Notes: generated from the letters alone by a model not told the origin. Counted from the stretch's first letter, positions 16,383 through 25,815 are shown. The stretch: 64,000 nucleotides of DNA from Methylobacterium sp. 2A (GCF_009806555.1 NZ_VUOK01000003.1:248001-312000), one strand, 5' to 3'. A program made the numbers and translations.

Positions 16383-18494
16383 TCAGAAGTCGACGTGCAG
16401 GCGCGTGGCGAAGGCGTCCACTGGCCCCCGGTCGCGGTTGTATCCCGGGCTGTCGACGTGCTGGTAGTCGAACGTCACCGTCACGGCCCTGCTGACGCCG
16501 ACGGCGTAGTACGCCTCGAACGCGCGCTCGGCGGCGTACCGAAGCCGCCCGTCGCCGACGACCAGGCCGAGGCCGCCCGCCGCGAGGTATGCCCGGTGCG
16601 AGGGCGACAGGGCGTTCATCACGGCCCCGACGCCGACGGTGTCCTGCGCTCTTCCCCAGCCGGCCCCCTTCAGCGAGAGGCCGCCCGAGAGCGAGCGGTC
16701 GATGTCGGCGAACGACAGGTTCTCCGTCCGGCCGTCGCCGTCGCTGAACCGGAGGAACGAGCCGAGGTCGGCCGTCAGGGCCTGCTCCAGGTTGACGTAG
16801 AAGCCGCTCTTGCGCCTCGGGCGGCGCGTTGCGGCCGCGGCTTCGTTGGCGTCGGCGAACGCGCCCGCCTGCGTGAGGGCGACGACGTCGCGATAGTTCG
16901 CGGTCACGCCCTCGTTGCTGAACAGGCCGACGCGCAGCTTGCCCGGCTGGTGGAGGAGCGGAAGGGTATGGCGCTCCTCGAACTCCAGCGTGGCCCCGCC
17001 GCGCCGGAGGACCCTCGGGTCCAGGACGTCGCTGGACGGCTCCTTCGGGACCTGCGTGTAGGCACCGCGGACGGCGAACGCGCTCCGGTTGTACTCGACC
17101 ATGACGCCCTGCGTGTAGCCTGGCAGGTTGGCCGGGAAGTCGTAGGCGCCGGAGGCCCACAGCGACCAGTTGAAGAAGTCGACGCGCGGGTCGTGCGCGT
17201 AGGCGTTGCCGTCGAAGAAGTCGCCGAGCGCGAACTTGCCGGCCACCACCGTGACCCGCTCGACGTCGCGCGTCCCGGCCAACTGGTTGGGCCCGTCGGG
17301 CACGGTCTCGGTCTCGCCGCCGAGCCCGAAGGTCTGGCGCACGTAGTAGCGGTTCGACCGCAGCCGGGGCGCCGCGGCGCCGGCCTTCTGCGCCTCGCCG
17401 TTCAGGAAGCCGGCGACGCCAGTGGTCCGGCTGAGGCCGAAGCCCTGGCTGAACTCCGGGTTGTAGTAGAGCTCGGTGCTGTCGGTCAGCCTCAGGCCGA
17501 GGAACACGGTCGCGGTCGTGGTCTGCTGGGTCTGGCTCGGGACCAGGCTCTGAGGGCCGACGTAGGGCGAACGGAAGTTTGGCACGCCCTGCGCGACGAG
17601 GGTCGTCTGCCCGTGCACCGAGATGCGGTCGGAATTGCCTGTGTCCGGATCGTGCGGCGCCGCGTCGTCGGGTTCGGGCGGCAGGGCGAGGCCCCCCGGG
17701 AACCAGTAAAGGCGGGCCAACACCTGGTTCGAGGCGGCGCCGACGCGCGCGGAGAAGGGGCCCCCGTCGGCGCCGGGCACGAAGCCGAGCCCGAGGCGGT
17801 CGGTCCGCCCGAGGTCCAGGTAGCGGTAGTCGATGCCGAGCGCGAAGTTCGGGAGGATGGCGAACTGGATGCCCGCGCCCAACGTGAACCCGACCGACCC
17901 GAACTCGCGCCGGCCGCGGTCGGGGGCGGTCCCGTCCTGCCCCGGGAACGTCGACAGCACGTGGCTGTCGGCGGCCGCCAGGCCGAAGCTCCCGTACACG
18001 AGGTAGCGGTCGAAGCTGTAGCCCAGCCGCGCGCGGAGCGTGCCGTACGCGCCGGTCTTGGCCCGCACGATGTCGAGCCCGTCCAGCCCGTCGCGGCGCT
18101 CGTAGCCGAAGCCGGGGGTCGTGCCGAGGACCGGCCGCTTGAGCGATGCCGCCGAGAGGTCCGCCTCCAGCCCGATCACCGTTTGCCCGGCCTGCCAGTC
18201 CCAGCCGAGGGCGAGGCCGCCGACCGCGGAGGTCGCCCGCCGGCCGGCGTCGTTGCGCCCGGCCCCGTCGCCTGTCCGGAAATCGGGGAGGGTCCGGCCC
18301 CCGACGCGCGGCGCGCCGAGGTCGAAGCCCCCGTACGACGCGCCCCCGCTGGCCTGCCCGGCCAGGTACGGCCCCGACCAATCGACGAAGCTGGCCGCGG
18401 ACGGCGCGGGGATCCCCAGGTCCGCGGCTCCCGCCTCCGGGATCAACGGGACGCACCATGGAGCGGCGATCGCAAGCCTGACTAGGGTACGCAT
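16383..18494 (-). CDS. Outer-membrane protein: Omp25-like beta-barrel fused to an OprB-type carbohydrate porin
   Basis: 703 residues. A signal peptide (about 1-24, cleavage after AGA) is followed by an opacity/Omp25-type barrel (about 30-290: FVDWSGPYLAGQASGG, LGWDWQAGQTVIGLEADLS, FALGIDYRYLDLG) and then a C-terminal domain (about 310-703) with OprB-type features: FGLRLT-type strands, VAGKFALGDFFDGNAYAHDP, FFNWSLWASGAYDFPAN and a terminal aromatic Phe as the outer-membrane assembly signal. This tandem architecture occurs in Methylobacterium and relatives. It should sit in the outer membrane and allow diffusion of sugars or similar solutes. Monocistronic. Confidence 0.87.
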   Translation of the reverse strand: MRTLVRLAIAAPWCVPLIPEAGAADLGIPAPSAASFVDWSGPYLAGQASGGASYGGFDLGAPRVGGRTLPDFRTGDGAGRNDAGRRATSAVGGLALGWDWQAGQTVIGLEADLSAASLKRPVLGTTPGFGYERRDGLDGLDIVRAKTGAYGTLRARLGYSFDRYLVYGSFGLAAADSHVLSTFPGQDGTAPDRGRREFGSVGFTLGAGIQFAILPNFALGIDYRYLDLGRTDRLGLGFVPGADGGPFSARVGAASNQVLARLYWFPGGLALPPEPDDAAPHDPDTGNSDRISVHGQTTLVAQGVPNFRSPYVGPQSLVPSQTQQTTTATVFLGLRLTDSTELYYNPEFSQGFGLSRTTGVAGFLNGEAQKAGAAAPRLRSNRYYVRQTFGLGGETETVPDGPNQLAGTRDVERVTVVAGKFALGDFFDGNAYAHDPRVDFFNWSLWASGAYDFPANLPGYTQGVMVEYNRSAFAVRGAYTQVPKEPSSDVLDPRVLRRGGATLEFEERHTLPLLHQPGKLRVGLFSNEGVTANYRDVVALTQAGAFADANEAAAATRRPRRKSGFYVNLEQALTADLGSFLRFSDGDGRTENLSFADIDRSLSGGLSLKGAGWGRAQDTVGVGAVMNALSPSHRAYLAAGGLGLVVGDGRLRYAAERAFEAYYAVGVSRAVTVTFDYQHVDSPGYNRDRGPVDAFATRLHVDF

Positions 18495-18861
18495 GGCTAA
18501 ACTTCCGAACGTCGCACGCCGGCGATGAATCGTCTGATTGGCGGCTTTCGCTCCGACGGGGCGAGGCCCGCGAACGTCGCCCCGAAGGCATGGGCGTCAG
18601 TCACAAACCCGCAAGACATCTCGATGACGGCCGGATCCCGATCGCGCCATGGCGCCCCTCCGGCCCGTCGTGGACGGCGATGGGCTGGCGGGCAACCCCG
18701 GAATCCACCGCAGCCTCGATTCGGTCACTGGCGTCGTACGGATGTCTTGCGCCCGCGGCCGCCGCGCGCGGGCCGGCTGACGTCGCGGCGCAGATCCGCC
18801 AACGAAGGACGCCTCGCCTGTCCGCGCGGGTCGGGGGAGGGCAGCTTTGCGGGCCCCCGTC
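18495..18861. other. Porin upstream region
   Basis: About 0.37 kb upstream of the porin start (minus strand). It should contain the porin promoter; GGAAG just before the start is the only clear signal. I see no gene. Confidence 0.35.
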
Positions 18862-19071
18862 TCACGCCGCTTCCGGCAACGCAAGACGTCCAGGGCGATC
18901 CTGGGCAACCGCGGCCGCCTGCAGTGGGCCCGGCGCCCGAACCCAGGCACACTCCAGGCGACCCGTGGCGGGATTCAGCGACCAGTGGGCCGAAAGACGA
19001 GGAGGCGCCGTTCCTTCGCGAGGGGGAATGGCGGGCGCGGACGCGGCCCACGCGAGATGGACGATGGACAT
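18862..19071 (-). CDS. Small hypothetical protein of Methylobacterium type
   Basis: 69 residues from the ATG at 19071, preceded by CCAGGAGACCC, a good ribosome-binding site. The sequence has HWSLNPATGRLECAW, a short motif I associate with small proteins of this lineage whose function is unknown. No signal peptide or membrane segment. It may be co-transcribed with the porin gene but is 0.37 kb away. Confidence 0.5.
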   Translation of the reverse strand: MSIVHLAWAASAPAIPPREGTAPPRLSAHWSLNPATGRLECAWVRAPGPLQAAAVAQDRPGRLALPEAA

Positions 19072-19606
19072 GAGGGTCTCCTGGGACGGGCCGCGCGTGC
19101 GGCCAGGTCCCGGGTTCACCCTTCCAGGGCGAGTCCGTGCGACCTAGCCGGCGCGCGGCACAGTCGATCGACTGTGACTGTCGCTGGGCATGGGGTGGAG
19201 AGGGTTCCGGTGTGCGACGCGGGCGGCACAGGCGCGCCGGCGACGGCATTCCAGTAAACGAAGGGCCGAGGCGGTCAAGCCCAAAAATCATGAATCCGAT
19301 TGACGGATGAGCAAGTTAGGCCGCATTTTCTTGGGCCGGACTGTGATTGTTAGTCTCGGCTAAGATGTCGAGTGTCGCCCCGCCGAACCGACGCACCTCA
19401 TTCACTTCCATGCCTCGGCGGGTTCGTGGGGCGGCCGACGGGTCCTTGTCGATTTCGACCGTCATGACGCATATCCCGACCGGGATGCCTGGTGGGACGG
19501 AGTGGGCCCGCCGCCTCGATATGACCGGCGCGACGGCTCGCCAGCCGCCGGCCGGACCCGCGTCCCTGGTCCTCCTTGAAACCGCATTCGAGGTGTCGTC
19601 GTCGCC
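19072..19606. other. Gene-poor stretch upstream of the decayed cyanase
   Basis: About 0.5 kb with no frame that resembles a protein family. The part around 19270-19380 is noticeably less GC-rich than the surroundings, which suits a promoter or foreign DNA. Confidence 0.3.
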
Positions 19607-19830
19607 GTGACGCTTGTATAGCGGGAGCTTCCCCGACATCCTGGGCCGCACGCGGTCGCGCTCGTTCTTGGCCTTCTGAGCCACGTCCATGTCCAGAGCC
19701 GATCGCCGACATGATGCCGTCGCCGAACTCCCCTGGATCGGCTCCTGGCAGGCAGTGCCGTAGACCGTCGCCAAATCCCGGAACCGGTAGATCGGAAGGC
19801 CGGCGGGCAGCATCGGGTCGGCTGGCAGAT
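19607..19830 (-). pseudogene. cynS: Decayed cyanate hydratase (cyanase) C-terminal domain
   Basis: Read on the minus strand across three frames, the segment gives LPIYRFRDLATVYGT, then EFGDGIMSAI, then MDVAQKAKNERDRVR and MSGKLPLYKRH. These match in order the cyanase C-terminus (YRFYE, VYG, HEKFGDGIMSAI, DMDV, GDRV, GK.LPY), which contributes the Arg/Glu/Ser active site at the decamer interface. Several small indels separate the pieces, and the N-terminal helical domain is not recognisable. A functional copy would convert cyanate plus bicarbonate to ammonia and CO2; this one cannot. Confidence 0.7.
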
Positions 19831-20091
19831 ACCAGATCGGGGGCCGTGCCCGACAGCGGCACCGACGAGGAGGCGGCGGCCAGCAGGGCCCCGCGGATGC
19901 GGGCCAGGTCGAAGACGCGGCCGGGTTCTCGCAGCGGCACCCGCAGGAAGGTGACGAACGGCATCGGCGTCGGCGCGGGATCGATCCCCGGCTCAAGCCA
20001 GGCCGCGCCGGGAATCTCCGTCGCGGCGGCGATCGCGCATCGGGCACGCGACGAGGTGGGGCGAGGCCGGGAAGGATGCGACGTGGAAGAC

Positions 20092-20130
20092 CGAGCGACC
20101 CCGGCGCGATGGCGCCGGGGTCGCTCGATT
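20092..20130. terminator. Strong stem-loop, probably a bidirectional terminator
   Basis: A perfect 16-bp inverted repeat (CGAGCGACCCCGGCGC, 20092-20107, and its complement 20112-20127) with a GATG loop, followed by ATTCATTTC. It separates the decayed cyanase region from the ZIP-transporter genes. Confidence 0.65.
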
Positions 20131-20220
20131 CATTTCGCTTCCCGCACGGCCCGGGAGGCTTGCCCCACCGGCCATTGGATGATCTAGGGCTCGCGGCTCG
20201 ACCTCGGAAGGGAGCGTGAC

Positions 20221-20514
20221 ATGGCCAGCCTCTGCCGCGACGCGGACCCGATCGGCCGTGCCTGCGGGCCAACGGGCGCGCCTGCTGCCGGGCCGTTCCG
20301 GCACGATGGGGACGCCGCGGCCGCGGCGCACTGCCTCCGCGACCCGTCGAGCGCGTGGACCGGCCTCGCGGTCGCCAGGACGAGGGCCGGCATCTCGCCG
20401 GCCACGTCCGCACAGGTCCCGCGGCAGGCCCGGCGGAAGTTCCGCGGGGGCGAGGGGCAGCGCTTCGGGTGCAACGACGGGCCCGTCGCCGCCCGCCCGA
20501 ACGGCGCCGCGTGA
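20221..20514 (+). CDS. Possible small protein upstream of the ZIP transporter
   Basis: 97 residues. The ATG at 20221 follows GGAAGGGAG at good spacing, and the stop is 7 bp before the transporter start. The sequence is Ala/Gly/Arg-rich with six cysteines and histidines scattered (CRDADPIGRACG, HCLRD). No family is recognised. It may be a leader frame rather than a functional protein. Confidence 0.3.
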   Translation: MASLCRDADPIGRACGPTGAPAAGPFRHDGDAAAAAHCLRDPSSAWTGLAVARTRAGISPATSAQVPRQARRKFRGGEGQRFGCNDGPVAARPNGAA

Positions 20515-20521
20515 GGCCACG

Positions 20522-21208
20522 ATGCAAGCCTGGATCTACACGCTGATCCCGGCCGCGGCGGCCATCCTCGGGGCCGCGATCGCGGCCAACCTGCGGCCGG
20601 GGGCCGTCTTCGTCAGCGCCATCCAGCATCTCGCGGCGGGGGTGGTGTTCGCCGCTGCCGCCGGCGAGATCCTGCCAGACCTGAAGCATGTCGGCTCCCC
20701 TTGGGCCACGCTGGTCGGGGGCGCCGTCGGCGTGGCGGCGATGCTCGGGGTCCGCATGCTGGAGCGGCGGGCGGCCGGGCCGGTGGGGCTGCTGACCGTG
20801 ACCGGCATCGACATCCTGGTGGACGGCCTCGTGCTGGGCATCGCCTTCGCATCCGCCGCGAGGGCCGGCTTCCTGCTCACCGTGGCTCTCACCGTCGAGG
20901 TGCTGTTCCTGGGCCTCACGGTGGCCAGCGAGCTCGGCGAGGGCGGCGCATCGAAGTGGAAGGTGGTCGGCGCGACGGCGGGTCTCGTCCTGCTGCTGCC
21001 GCTCGGCGCCCTGCTCGGCGGTCCCGTGGGCTCCATGCCCGCCCCCGTCCAAGGCGGCTTCCTGGCCTTCGGCTTGATCGCGCTGCTTTACCTCGTCACC
21101 GAGGAACTGCTGGTCGAGGCGCACGAGTCCGAGGACCGTCCCTGGGTGACCGCCATGTTCTTCGTCGGCTTCCTGCTGCTGCTTCTTCTCGACGAGCTGG
21201 TGGGATGA
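20522..21208 (+). CDS. ZIP-family metal transporter
   Basis: 228 residues with about seven hydrophobic segments. TM4-like HLAAGVVFAAAAGEI carries the His-x-x-x-Gly and Glu of ZIP proteins, and TM5-like GIDILVDGLVLGIAF has Asp where many members have His. HESED follows near the end. ZIP proteins bring Zn, Fe or other divalent cations into the cytoplasm. The GAGG site at -9 supports the start. It is slightly short for the family (about 250-310). No regulator is adjacent; the strong stem-loop 0.4 kb upstream insulates it. Confidence 0.75.
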   Translation: MQAWIYTLIPAAAAILGAAIAANLRPGAVFVSAIQHLAAGVVFAAAAGEILPDLKHVGSPWATLVGGAVGVAAMLGVRMLERRAAGPVGLLTVTGIDILVDGLVLGIAFASAARAGFLLTVALTVEVLFLGLTVASELGEGGASKWKVVGATAGLVLLLPLGALLGGPVGSMPAPVQGGFLAFGLIALLYLVTEELLVEAHESEDRPWVTAMFFVGFLLLLLLDELVG

Positions 21209-22164
21209 GGCCCCGCGGGCGAGGCTCGCCCGCTGCCGGCCGCCCGTCACCCGTCGTGCGGCCCGTTCCCGGGCGCCGCATGGGTTCCGATCTCCGCGAT
21301 CAGGGGGGCGCCTGACGCCGACCGGGATCCGCCAGCAGATCTCTGAAGGGCGAGCCATGTCTGCCCCGGGGCCGACGCCCACCCGTTCCGGGGGGACGAC
21401 AAAGGTTCCGCGAGCGGCGACAGGTCACCTCCTGCGTTGGGCTCCCCCGACGCCAACTCATCGGCAAATCGTCGCGGATGGCCAGCGGGGACCGGGAAAC
21501 CGAACTGCGAGGGGGCGCCGATCCCGCCCGCGGCCTCATGCTCGCGGGCGAGGATCCGCCCGGCCGGGCCCCGGCCACCAGTCCGTGGTGTCGCCTGGGC
21601 CGCAGACCCCGCCGCGCATGCGCGTCCGGGAAGTGGGACGGAATCGCAGGAGCGCCGGCCCGCGGGCTGGTTCAAACTGAGACAGGACTCGAAACGATGC
21701 ACCCTGTACCGTGAGCGACGGTACTCGTAAGATACGTCCACCGGGGTCAGGGCCGAGAACGATGCCGACGACGCGCCGGCTTGGCTTGTGGGACGCGGAC
21801 GTGTCCGTCGGAATGTCGCCCACGACGAGGCCGGCAGGGCTTGCTGCGTGAAGCTTGGATTGCCTGCGGTTGCGAGGACCGAACCGACCGCGATACGAGT
21901 TCCGTCTCGCAGCGACCGCCCCGAACCCGAGAAAAGTCGCCACGATCATCCCGATGCCGCGGCCGAGCGCCGCCGGATCGGTTGAAGGGCTAATGGCCGA
22001 GGTCGAGGGCTGATGCCACCTGTCGCCGATCGCGGCCGCGATCGGCTTTCATCACGACAACCGACCCAATCGATCTTCCCGCTTCCGACATACAATCCCT
22101 GCGAGGAATCTCGCTGACATGGCGAAGTGAGCGTCTTTGTGCCGGAAACGTTCGCCAGCGACCG
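21209..22164. other. Gene-poor 0.95-kb stretch
   Basis: Neither strand gives a frame with family resemblance. From about 21700 the GC content falls compared with neighbours, and a minus-strand frame (start near 21949, MIVATFLGFGAVAARR) has a brief hydrophobic start but then loses protein-like character. Probably decayed foreign DNA. Confidence 0.35.
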
Positions 22165-23040
22165 TCATGTGAATGCATTGATGAAATTCATCAGGGCCGG
22201 GACCATGGTCGTCGCGTCATAGACGACTGAAACCTCCAGCGGTGGAATCGATAAGTCGAGGGATCGGAAAACAACGTCGGCGGTCGTGCTGATTGCCAAA
22301 CCCGAGGGAACGACGGCAAGGCCAAGCCCGGCTGCAACGAGGGCAAGGAGCGAGGTCACGGTTGCGGCTCTATGGACGGCGGTCGGCACCACACCGATCC
22401 GGTCCAAAACTTCCCCGCCGAGTTCCCCGCCGTGCGCCGCGTAGACGACGAACGCATCTCCTTGAAGTTGATCGGGGCGGATCCGATCGCAGGACACGAG
22501 CGGATGGGTGGCAGGCAGCGCAACCACCAGCGACCAATGCTCGATCACGCGATGGGCCAGCCGCTCGTCGCGGAACGAGGGCAGGAACACCATCAGTCCC
22601 ATGTCGATGCGGCTTGCCAGGAGCGCATCGCGTTGCAGCGTCGGATACAGCTCCTCGAAGCCGAAGGTGACGGCGGGCGCGCGTCGGCGGAAATCGCGGA
22701 CCAGGCGCGACATCAGTCCCGAGTACGCAGCGGCGCCGGTGTAGCCGATCCGTAGGTGGCCGGCCTCCCCGCGCCCGGCGCGCTGAACGACCTCGATACT
22801 GTGTTGGGCCTGCGCCAGGGTTGCGCGGGCCTCGGCCAGCAAGAGGCGCCCTGGTTCGGTCAACGCCACCTTGTGTCGGCCTCTATCGAACAACTCAACG
22901 CCGAGCATGCCCTCCATGCCGCGGATCTGCGCGCTGAGCGCCGGCTGCACGATGTTGAGGCGTGCGGCGGCTCGCGCGAAGTGTAGTTCCTCGGCGAGAC
23001 AGACGAACGATCGTAGGTGCCGAAGCTCAAGGTTGATCAT
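22165..23040 (-). CDS. LysR-family transcriptional regulator
   Basis: 291 residues: an N-terminal winged HTH (about 3-62: LRHLRSFVCLAEELHFARAA, LNIVQPALSAQIRGME), a linker helix and a periplasmic-binding-protein-like effector domain (about 92-291, ending AMNFINAFT-like). Full length for the family. The start is an ATG right at MINLELRHLR. It is divergent from the exported-protein/thioredoxin gene block at 23261-25001, which it probably regulates through the 0.22-kb shared intergenic region. The effector is unknown. Confidence 0.92.
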   Translation of the reverse strand: MINLELRHLRSFVCLAEELHFARAAARLNIVQPALSAQIRGMEGMLGVELFDRGRHKVALTEPGRLLLAEARATLAQAQHSIEVVQRAGRGEAGHLRIGYTGAAAYSGLMSRLVRDFRRRAPAVTFGFEELYPTLQRDALLASRIDMGLMVFLPSFRDERLAHRVIEHWSLVVALPATHPLVSCDRIRPDQLQGDAFVVYAAHGGELGGEVLDRIGVVPTAVHRAATVTSLLALVAAGLGLAVVPSGLAISTTADVVFRSLDLSIPPLEVSVVYDATTMVPALMNFINAFT

Positions 23041-23260
23041 CGATCCTGATCACAGCCTGCATCAATGACGATTGGCGGTCGCGCAGGGACGCCGGTATGC
23101 CGTCGGGTGTGCCGCAGGCATCGGATCGTTCCCCGCACCGGGCCAAGGGAGCGTCTCGCGCGGAGGTCAGCCGACTCGTGCGGCGCGAGTTGGACCGCGG
23201 GATCGGCGGTACCGGGGCCGCGTCGCATCGAGGCAACGTTCATTCGCTAGGTTAAGGGTC

Positions 23261-23638
23261 GTGTTGCCGCAAGGACGTTTCCGTTTTTTGATCCCGGCGG
23301 TGCTGCTGGTGCCGTTACCCGTCGTCGGTGCCGCGGGCCGACTTTGGCAGCGCCTGATACACGCCGGAGAGATGGCCGCCATCAGCAGCGCAGTCGCCGA
23401 TCTCCCGCCCGGAGCCACGGCCGCTTGGACGGCCAAGCCCCTTCTGCCTTGGACCAGTCCCGTCACGGGGCAAGTCTTGGTGCAGCGCGAGACCGGAAGC
23501 GCCGACTTTGCCTGCAAGGACAGCGTCTACTCGCTCGATGGATCGTCGGTCCAACTGTTCGCCATCACCCTGTGTCGCGTCGGTCGTGACGCCCCTTGGC
23601 GCAACGACCGGGACGGCTCCGAGCGATGGGGCGGCTGA
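23261..23638 (+). CDS. Small exported or membrane-anchored hypothetical protein
   Basis: 125 residues from a GTG at 23261 (AAGGGTC just upstream). A hydrophobic N-terminal segment (FLIPAVLLVPLPVVGAAG) looks like a signal anchor, followed by a soluble domain with two cysteines (FACKDSVYSLDG, ITLCRVG) that could form a disulfide in the periplasm. It precedes the thioredoxin-fold gene by 38 bp, so the two probably share a transcript. No family recognised. Confidence 0.55.
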   Translation: MLPQGRFRFLIPAVLLVPLPVVGAAGRLWQRLIHAGEMAAISSAVADLPPGATAAWTAKPLLPWTSPVTGQVLVQRETGSADFACKDSVYSLDGSSVQLFAITLCRVGRDAPWRNDRDGSERWGG

Positions 23639-23676
23639 CCCAGACCAGCGACGTGTCCCACGAGGAGATTCGAACC

Positions 23677-24621
23677 ATGGTGTTGCCTGACAAGCTCCCG
23701 ACTGCCGTCGCCGCATGGATGAACGCCCTCGGGCAGACCGGGCCCTCGGCCGATGCCGCCCGCCGTTCCGCGCTGAGCGACGACGTGAGACTGACCTTTG
23801 CCGGCCAGACGGTCGTCGGCATCGATGCGGTCTTGGCTCACCAAGCGCGGATGCCGGCCGGACCTGCGATGCAGGCGCTGGAATGGCGCCTGTTGCCCGC
23901 CGCAACCGCCACGAGGCTGGCCCTTCGCGCGAGGTTCACCGGCGGGGCGGATGGGCGCACTGGTCCCAACGGCCTCTCGGCGCTCGATGTCGCCTTCACT
24001 CTCGGAGACGACGGGCGCATCCAACATCTGGAGCCTTCGCCGCACCACAAGGAGCCTGCTGATCTCAAGCCTGCCCTCCGCGTGGGGGATCGTGCCCCGC
24101 CGTTCGTGCTGCGCGATACGAGCGACCGGTCGACGTCGTTGCACGGAGGGCGGGTCCCGGCCACCCTGATCGTCTGGACCTGCAACCACTGCCCCTGGGC
24201 ACTTGCCTGGCATGAGCGCATACAAAACGTGGCGCGTGATTATGATCTGTTGGTCCGCGTCCTGCAGATCAACGCGAACGACCCGATCGTTTCCCCCCAT
24301 GACACGCTGGATGCCTGCAGACATCGGGTGACGGCCGGGGAAATGGCCAGTCCCTACCTGATGGACGCCGGCCAGGAAGTTGCTCGGGCATGGGGCGTAC
24401 GCCATACCCCAGAGGCGTTCGTGCTCGATGCCGACGGACGGGTCGCCTATCACGGTGCGCCGGATGAGGACCACCGCGACCCATCCCGCGACGCCGGATG
24501 GCTGCGCGCCGCCCTGGACGCCGTGCTCGCCGGAAGGGATGTGGCAGTCCCTGAGACCAAACCCGTCGGTTGCACCGTGAAGTGGACCCTCGGGTCCGGT
24601 CCTGGCGGGAGCGAGCGATGA
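23677..24621 (+). CDS. Two-domain protein: SnoaL/NTF2-like domain plus thioredoxin-fold (AhpC/TSA-like) domain
   Basis: 314 residues from the ATG at 23677 (GAGGAG upstream). Residues about 1-122 resemble a SnoaL-like alpha+beta barrel (AWMNALGQTG, DDVRLTFAGQTVVGIDAV). Residues about 132-300 form a thioredoxin/peroxiredoxin fold starting LRVGDRAPPFVLRD, with a CxxC motif CNHCPW (Cys169, Cys172), then TPEAFVLDADGRVAYHG. Such TlpA/AhpC-type domains exchange thiols. No signal peptide, so it is probably cytoplasmic. Its stop overlaps the start of the next gene as ATGA. A role in thiol/redox homeostasis is inferred. Confidence 0.78.
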   Translation: MVLPDKLPTAVAAWMNALGQTGPSADAARRSALSDDVRLTFAGQTVVGIDAVLAHQARMPAGPAMQALEWRLLPAATATRLALRARFTGGADGRTGPNGLSALDVAFTLGDDGRIQHLEPSPHHKEPADLKPALRVGDRAPPFVLRDTSDRSTSLHGGRVPATLIVWTCNHCPWALAWHERIQNVARDYDLLVRVLQINANDPIVSPHDTLDACRHRVTAGEMASPYLMDAGQEVARAWGVRHTPEAFVLDADGRVAYHGAPDEDHRDPSRDAGWLRAALDAVLAGRDVAVPETKPVGCTVKWTLGSGPGGSER

Positions 24622-25001
24622 CCCCGCCGCATGTCGCACTGCTTTACTGGGAGGACTGCCCGTCTCACGCGGAGGCTTTGACCCAGCTGCGCCGCCTCCT
24701 GCCGGAGTTCGGCTTGGATCCACAGGCCATCGAATTGCGCGAGATCTTGGTCTTGCGGGAGGCGAGGGACGAGAACTTTGTCGGCTCGCCCACGATCCGT
24801 GTCGATGGCCGCGACATCGCGCCGGTCGGCGATGAGCCCGCCGCCTTGACCTGTCGCCTCTACCGCCACCGCAACGGTCGCTACGATCCGCTCCCCGATG
24901 ACGAGGACATTCGCGATGCGCTGCGGTCGTCCGTGCGGGAGGCCGGGAAGCCGAATGCCGCGCCCGGCGATACGGAAGTGCCATCGGAAACATCCACCTA
25001 A
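24618..25001 (+). CDS. Small thioredoxin-fold protein (DF-family-like)
   Basis: 127 residues, overlapping the previous stop by 4 bp (ATGA). LLYWEDCPSHAEAL near the start places a single Cys (Cys14) where thioredoxins have CxxC, and GSPTIRVDGRDIAP matches the cis-Pro region; the disordered tail is Pro/Glu/Thr-rich. This resembles the DF family of (seleno)proteins and the thioredoxin-like part of alkylmercury-lyase-associated proteins. Coupled translation with the preceding thiol protein suggests a shared redox role. Confidence 0.65.
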   Translation: MTPPHVALLYWEDCPSHAEALTQLRRLLPEFGLDPQAIELREILVLREARDENFVGSPTIRVDGRDIAPVGDEPAALTCRLYRHRNGRYDPLPDDEDIRDALRSSVREAGKPNAAPGDTEVPSETST

Positions 25002-25235
25002 CGGGACGGTCGCTCGGCCGCCCCCATTGGGATCGGGCGGTGCCGTGATGTGACTGCCAGCTCCGCCCGCAAGGGGGCCTCGGGGTTCGCGATGGCCGAG
25101 CGCATGGGGCTTTGCTCCGCGGTAGGGGCCTGCCCGAAGTACGTGTATGTGATCGCCGTCTTCGCGCGGATCGAGAAGGCGACGCTCGTCGTCCTGAGGT
25201 CGTAGACGGATCGCCCGGTCGGGCAGGGGGACCGA

Positions 25236-25661
25236 ATGCCAGGACGCAACTTCGACCTTTGGGAGGTCGCCTCCCACCTCATCGCCCTCGCGGTCGCGTA
25301 CGCCCTGGCCCTGCCTATCGGCTGGAACCGCGAGCATGAGGCTCGGAGCGCAGGGCTGCGCACCTTCCCGCTCGTGGCGATCGCCAGTTGCGGCTTCGTG
25401 ATCGTCGCCATCCGAGTGCTGGGCCAGGATTCGGCTGGTCAGGCGCGGATCATCGAGGGTCTCATCACCGGCGTCGGCTTCATCGGCGGCGGCGCGATCC
25501 TCAAGCGCGCCGGGGGAACCTCCGGCACCGCCACTGCGGCGAGCCTGTGGGCGACGGGTGCGCTCGGGGCAGCCGTCGGCTACGGGCTCTACGACATCGC
25601 CGCGATCCTATCGATCGTGACGTTCGCGACCCTACAGCTCAACACAGCGTTCAAGGGATAG
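25236..25661 (+). CDS. MgtC/SapB-family membrane protein
   Basis: 141 residues with four hydrophobic segments and the MgtC signature: ALPIGWNREHEARSAGLRTFPLV, GLITGVGFIGGGAILK and TAASLWATGALGAAVGYG (each shown here in part). MgtC proteins support growth at low Mg2+ and modulate the F-type ATPase in several bacteria. It lacks the C-terminal ACT-like domain of Salmonella MgtC, like most members. A decayed paralogue lies at 31794-32204. Confidence 0.85.
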   Translation: MPGRNFDLWEVASHLIALAVAYALALPIGWNREHEARSAGLRTFPLVAIASCGFVIVAIRVLGQDSAGQARIIEGLITGVGFIGGGAILKRAGGTSGTATAASLWATGALGAAVGYGLYDIAAILSIVTFATLQLNTAFKG

Positions 25662-25815
25662 GCCGCCGGTGCGGGCCGGCGAGGCGGACCCGCACAGCCC
25701 GCCCCGCCACGCGCCCGACCGGCTCGGCGTGCTCAGGATCGGGGAGCTCGCCATCCGGAAGTCGGACGCTGCCCGCCGGCTCCGGCATCTCGGTGGGCAC
25801 GAGGGTCTTTTCGGG

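Noticed and set aside
19316..21382. 688-codon minus-strand frame
   Set aside because: It runs antisense through the ZIP transporter and through several frames of the decayed cyanase; only the cyanase part has family resemblance.
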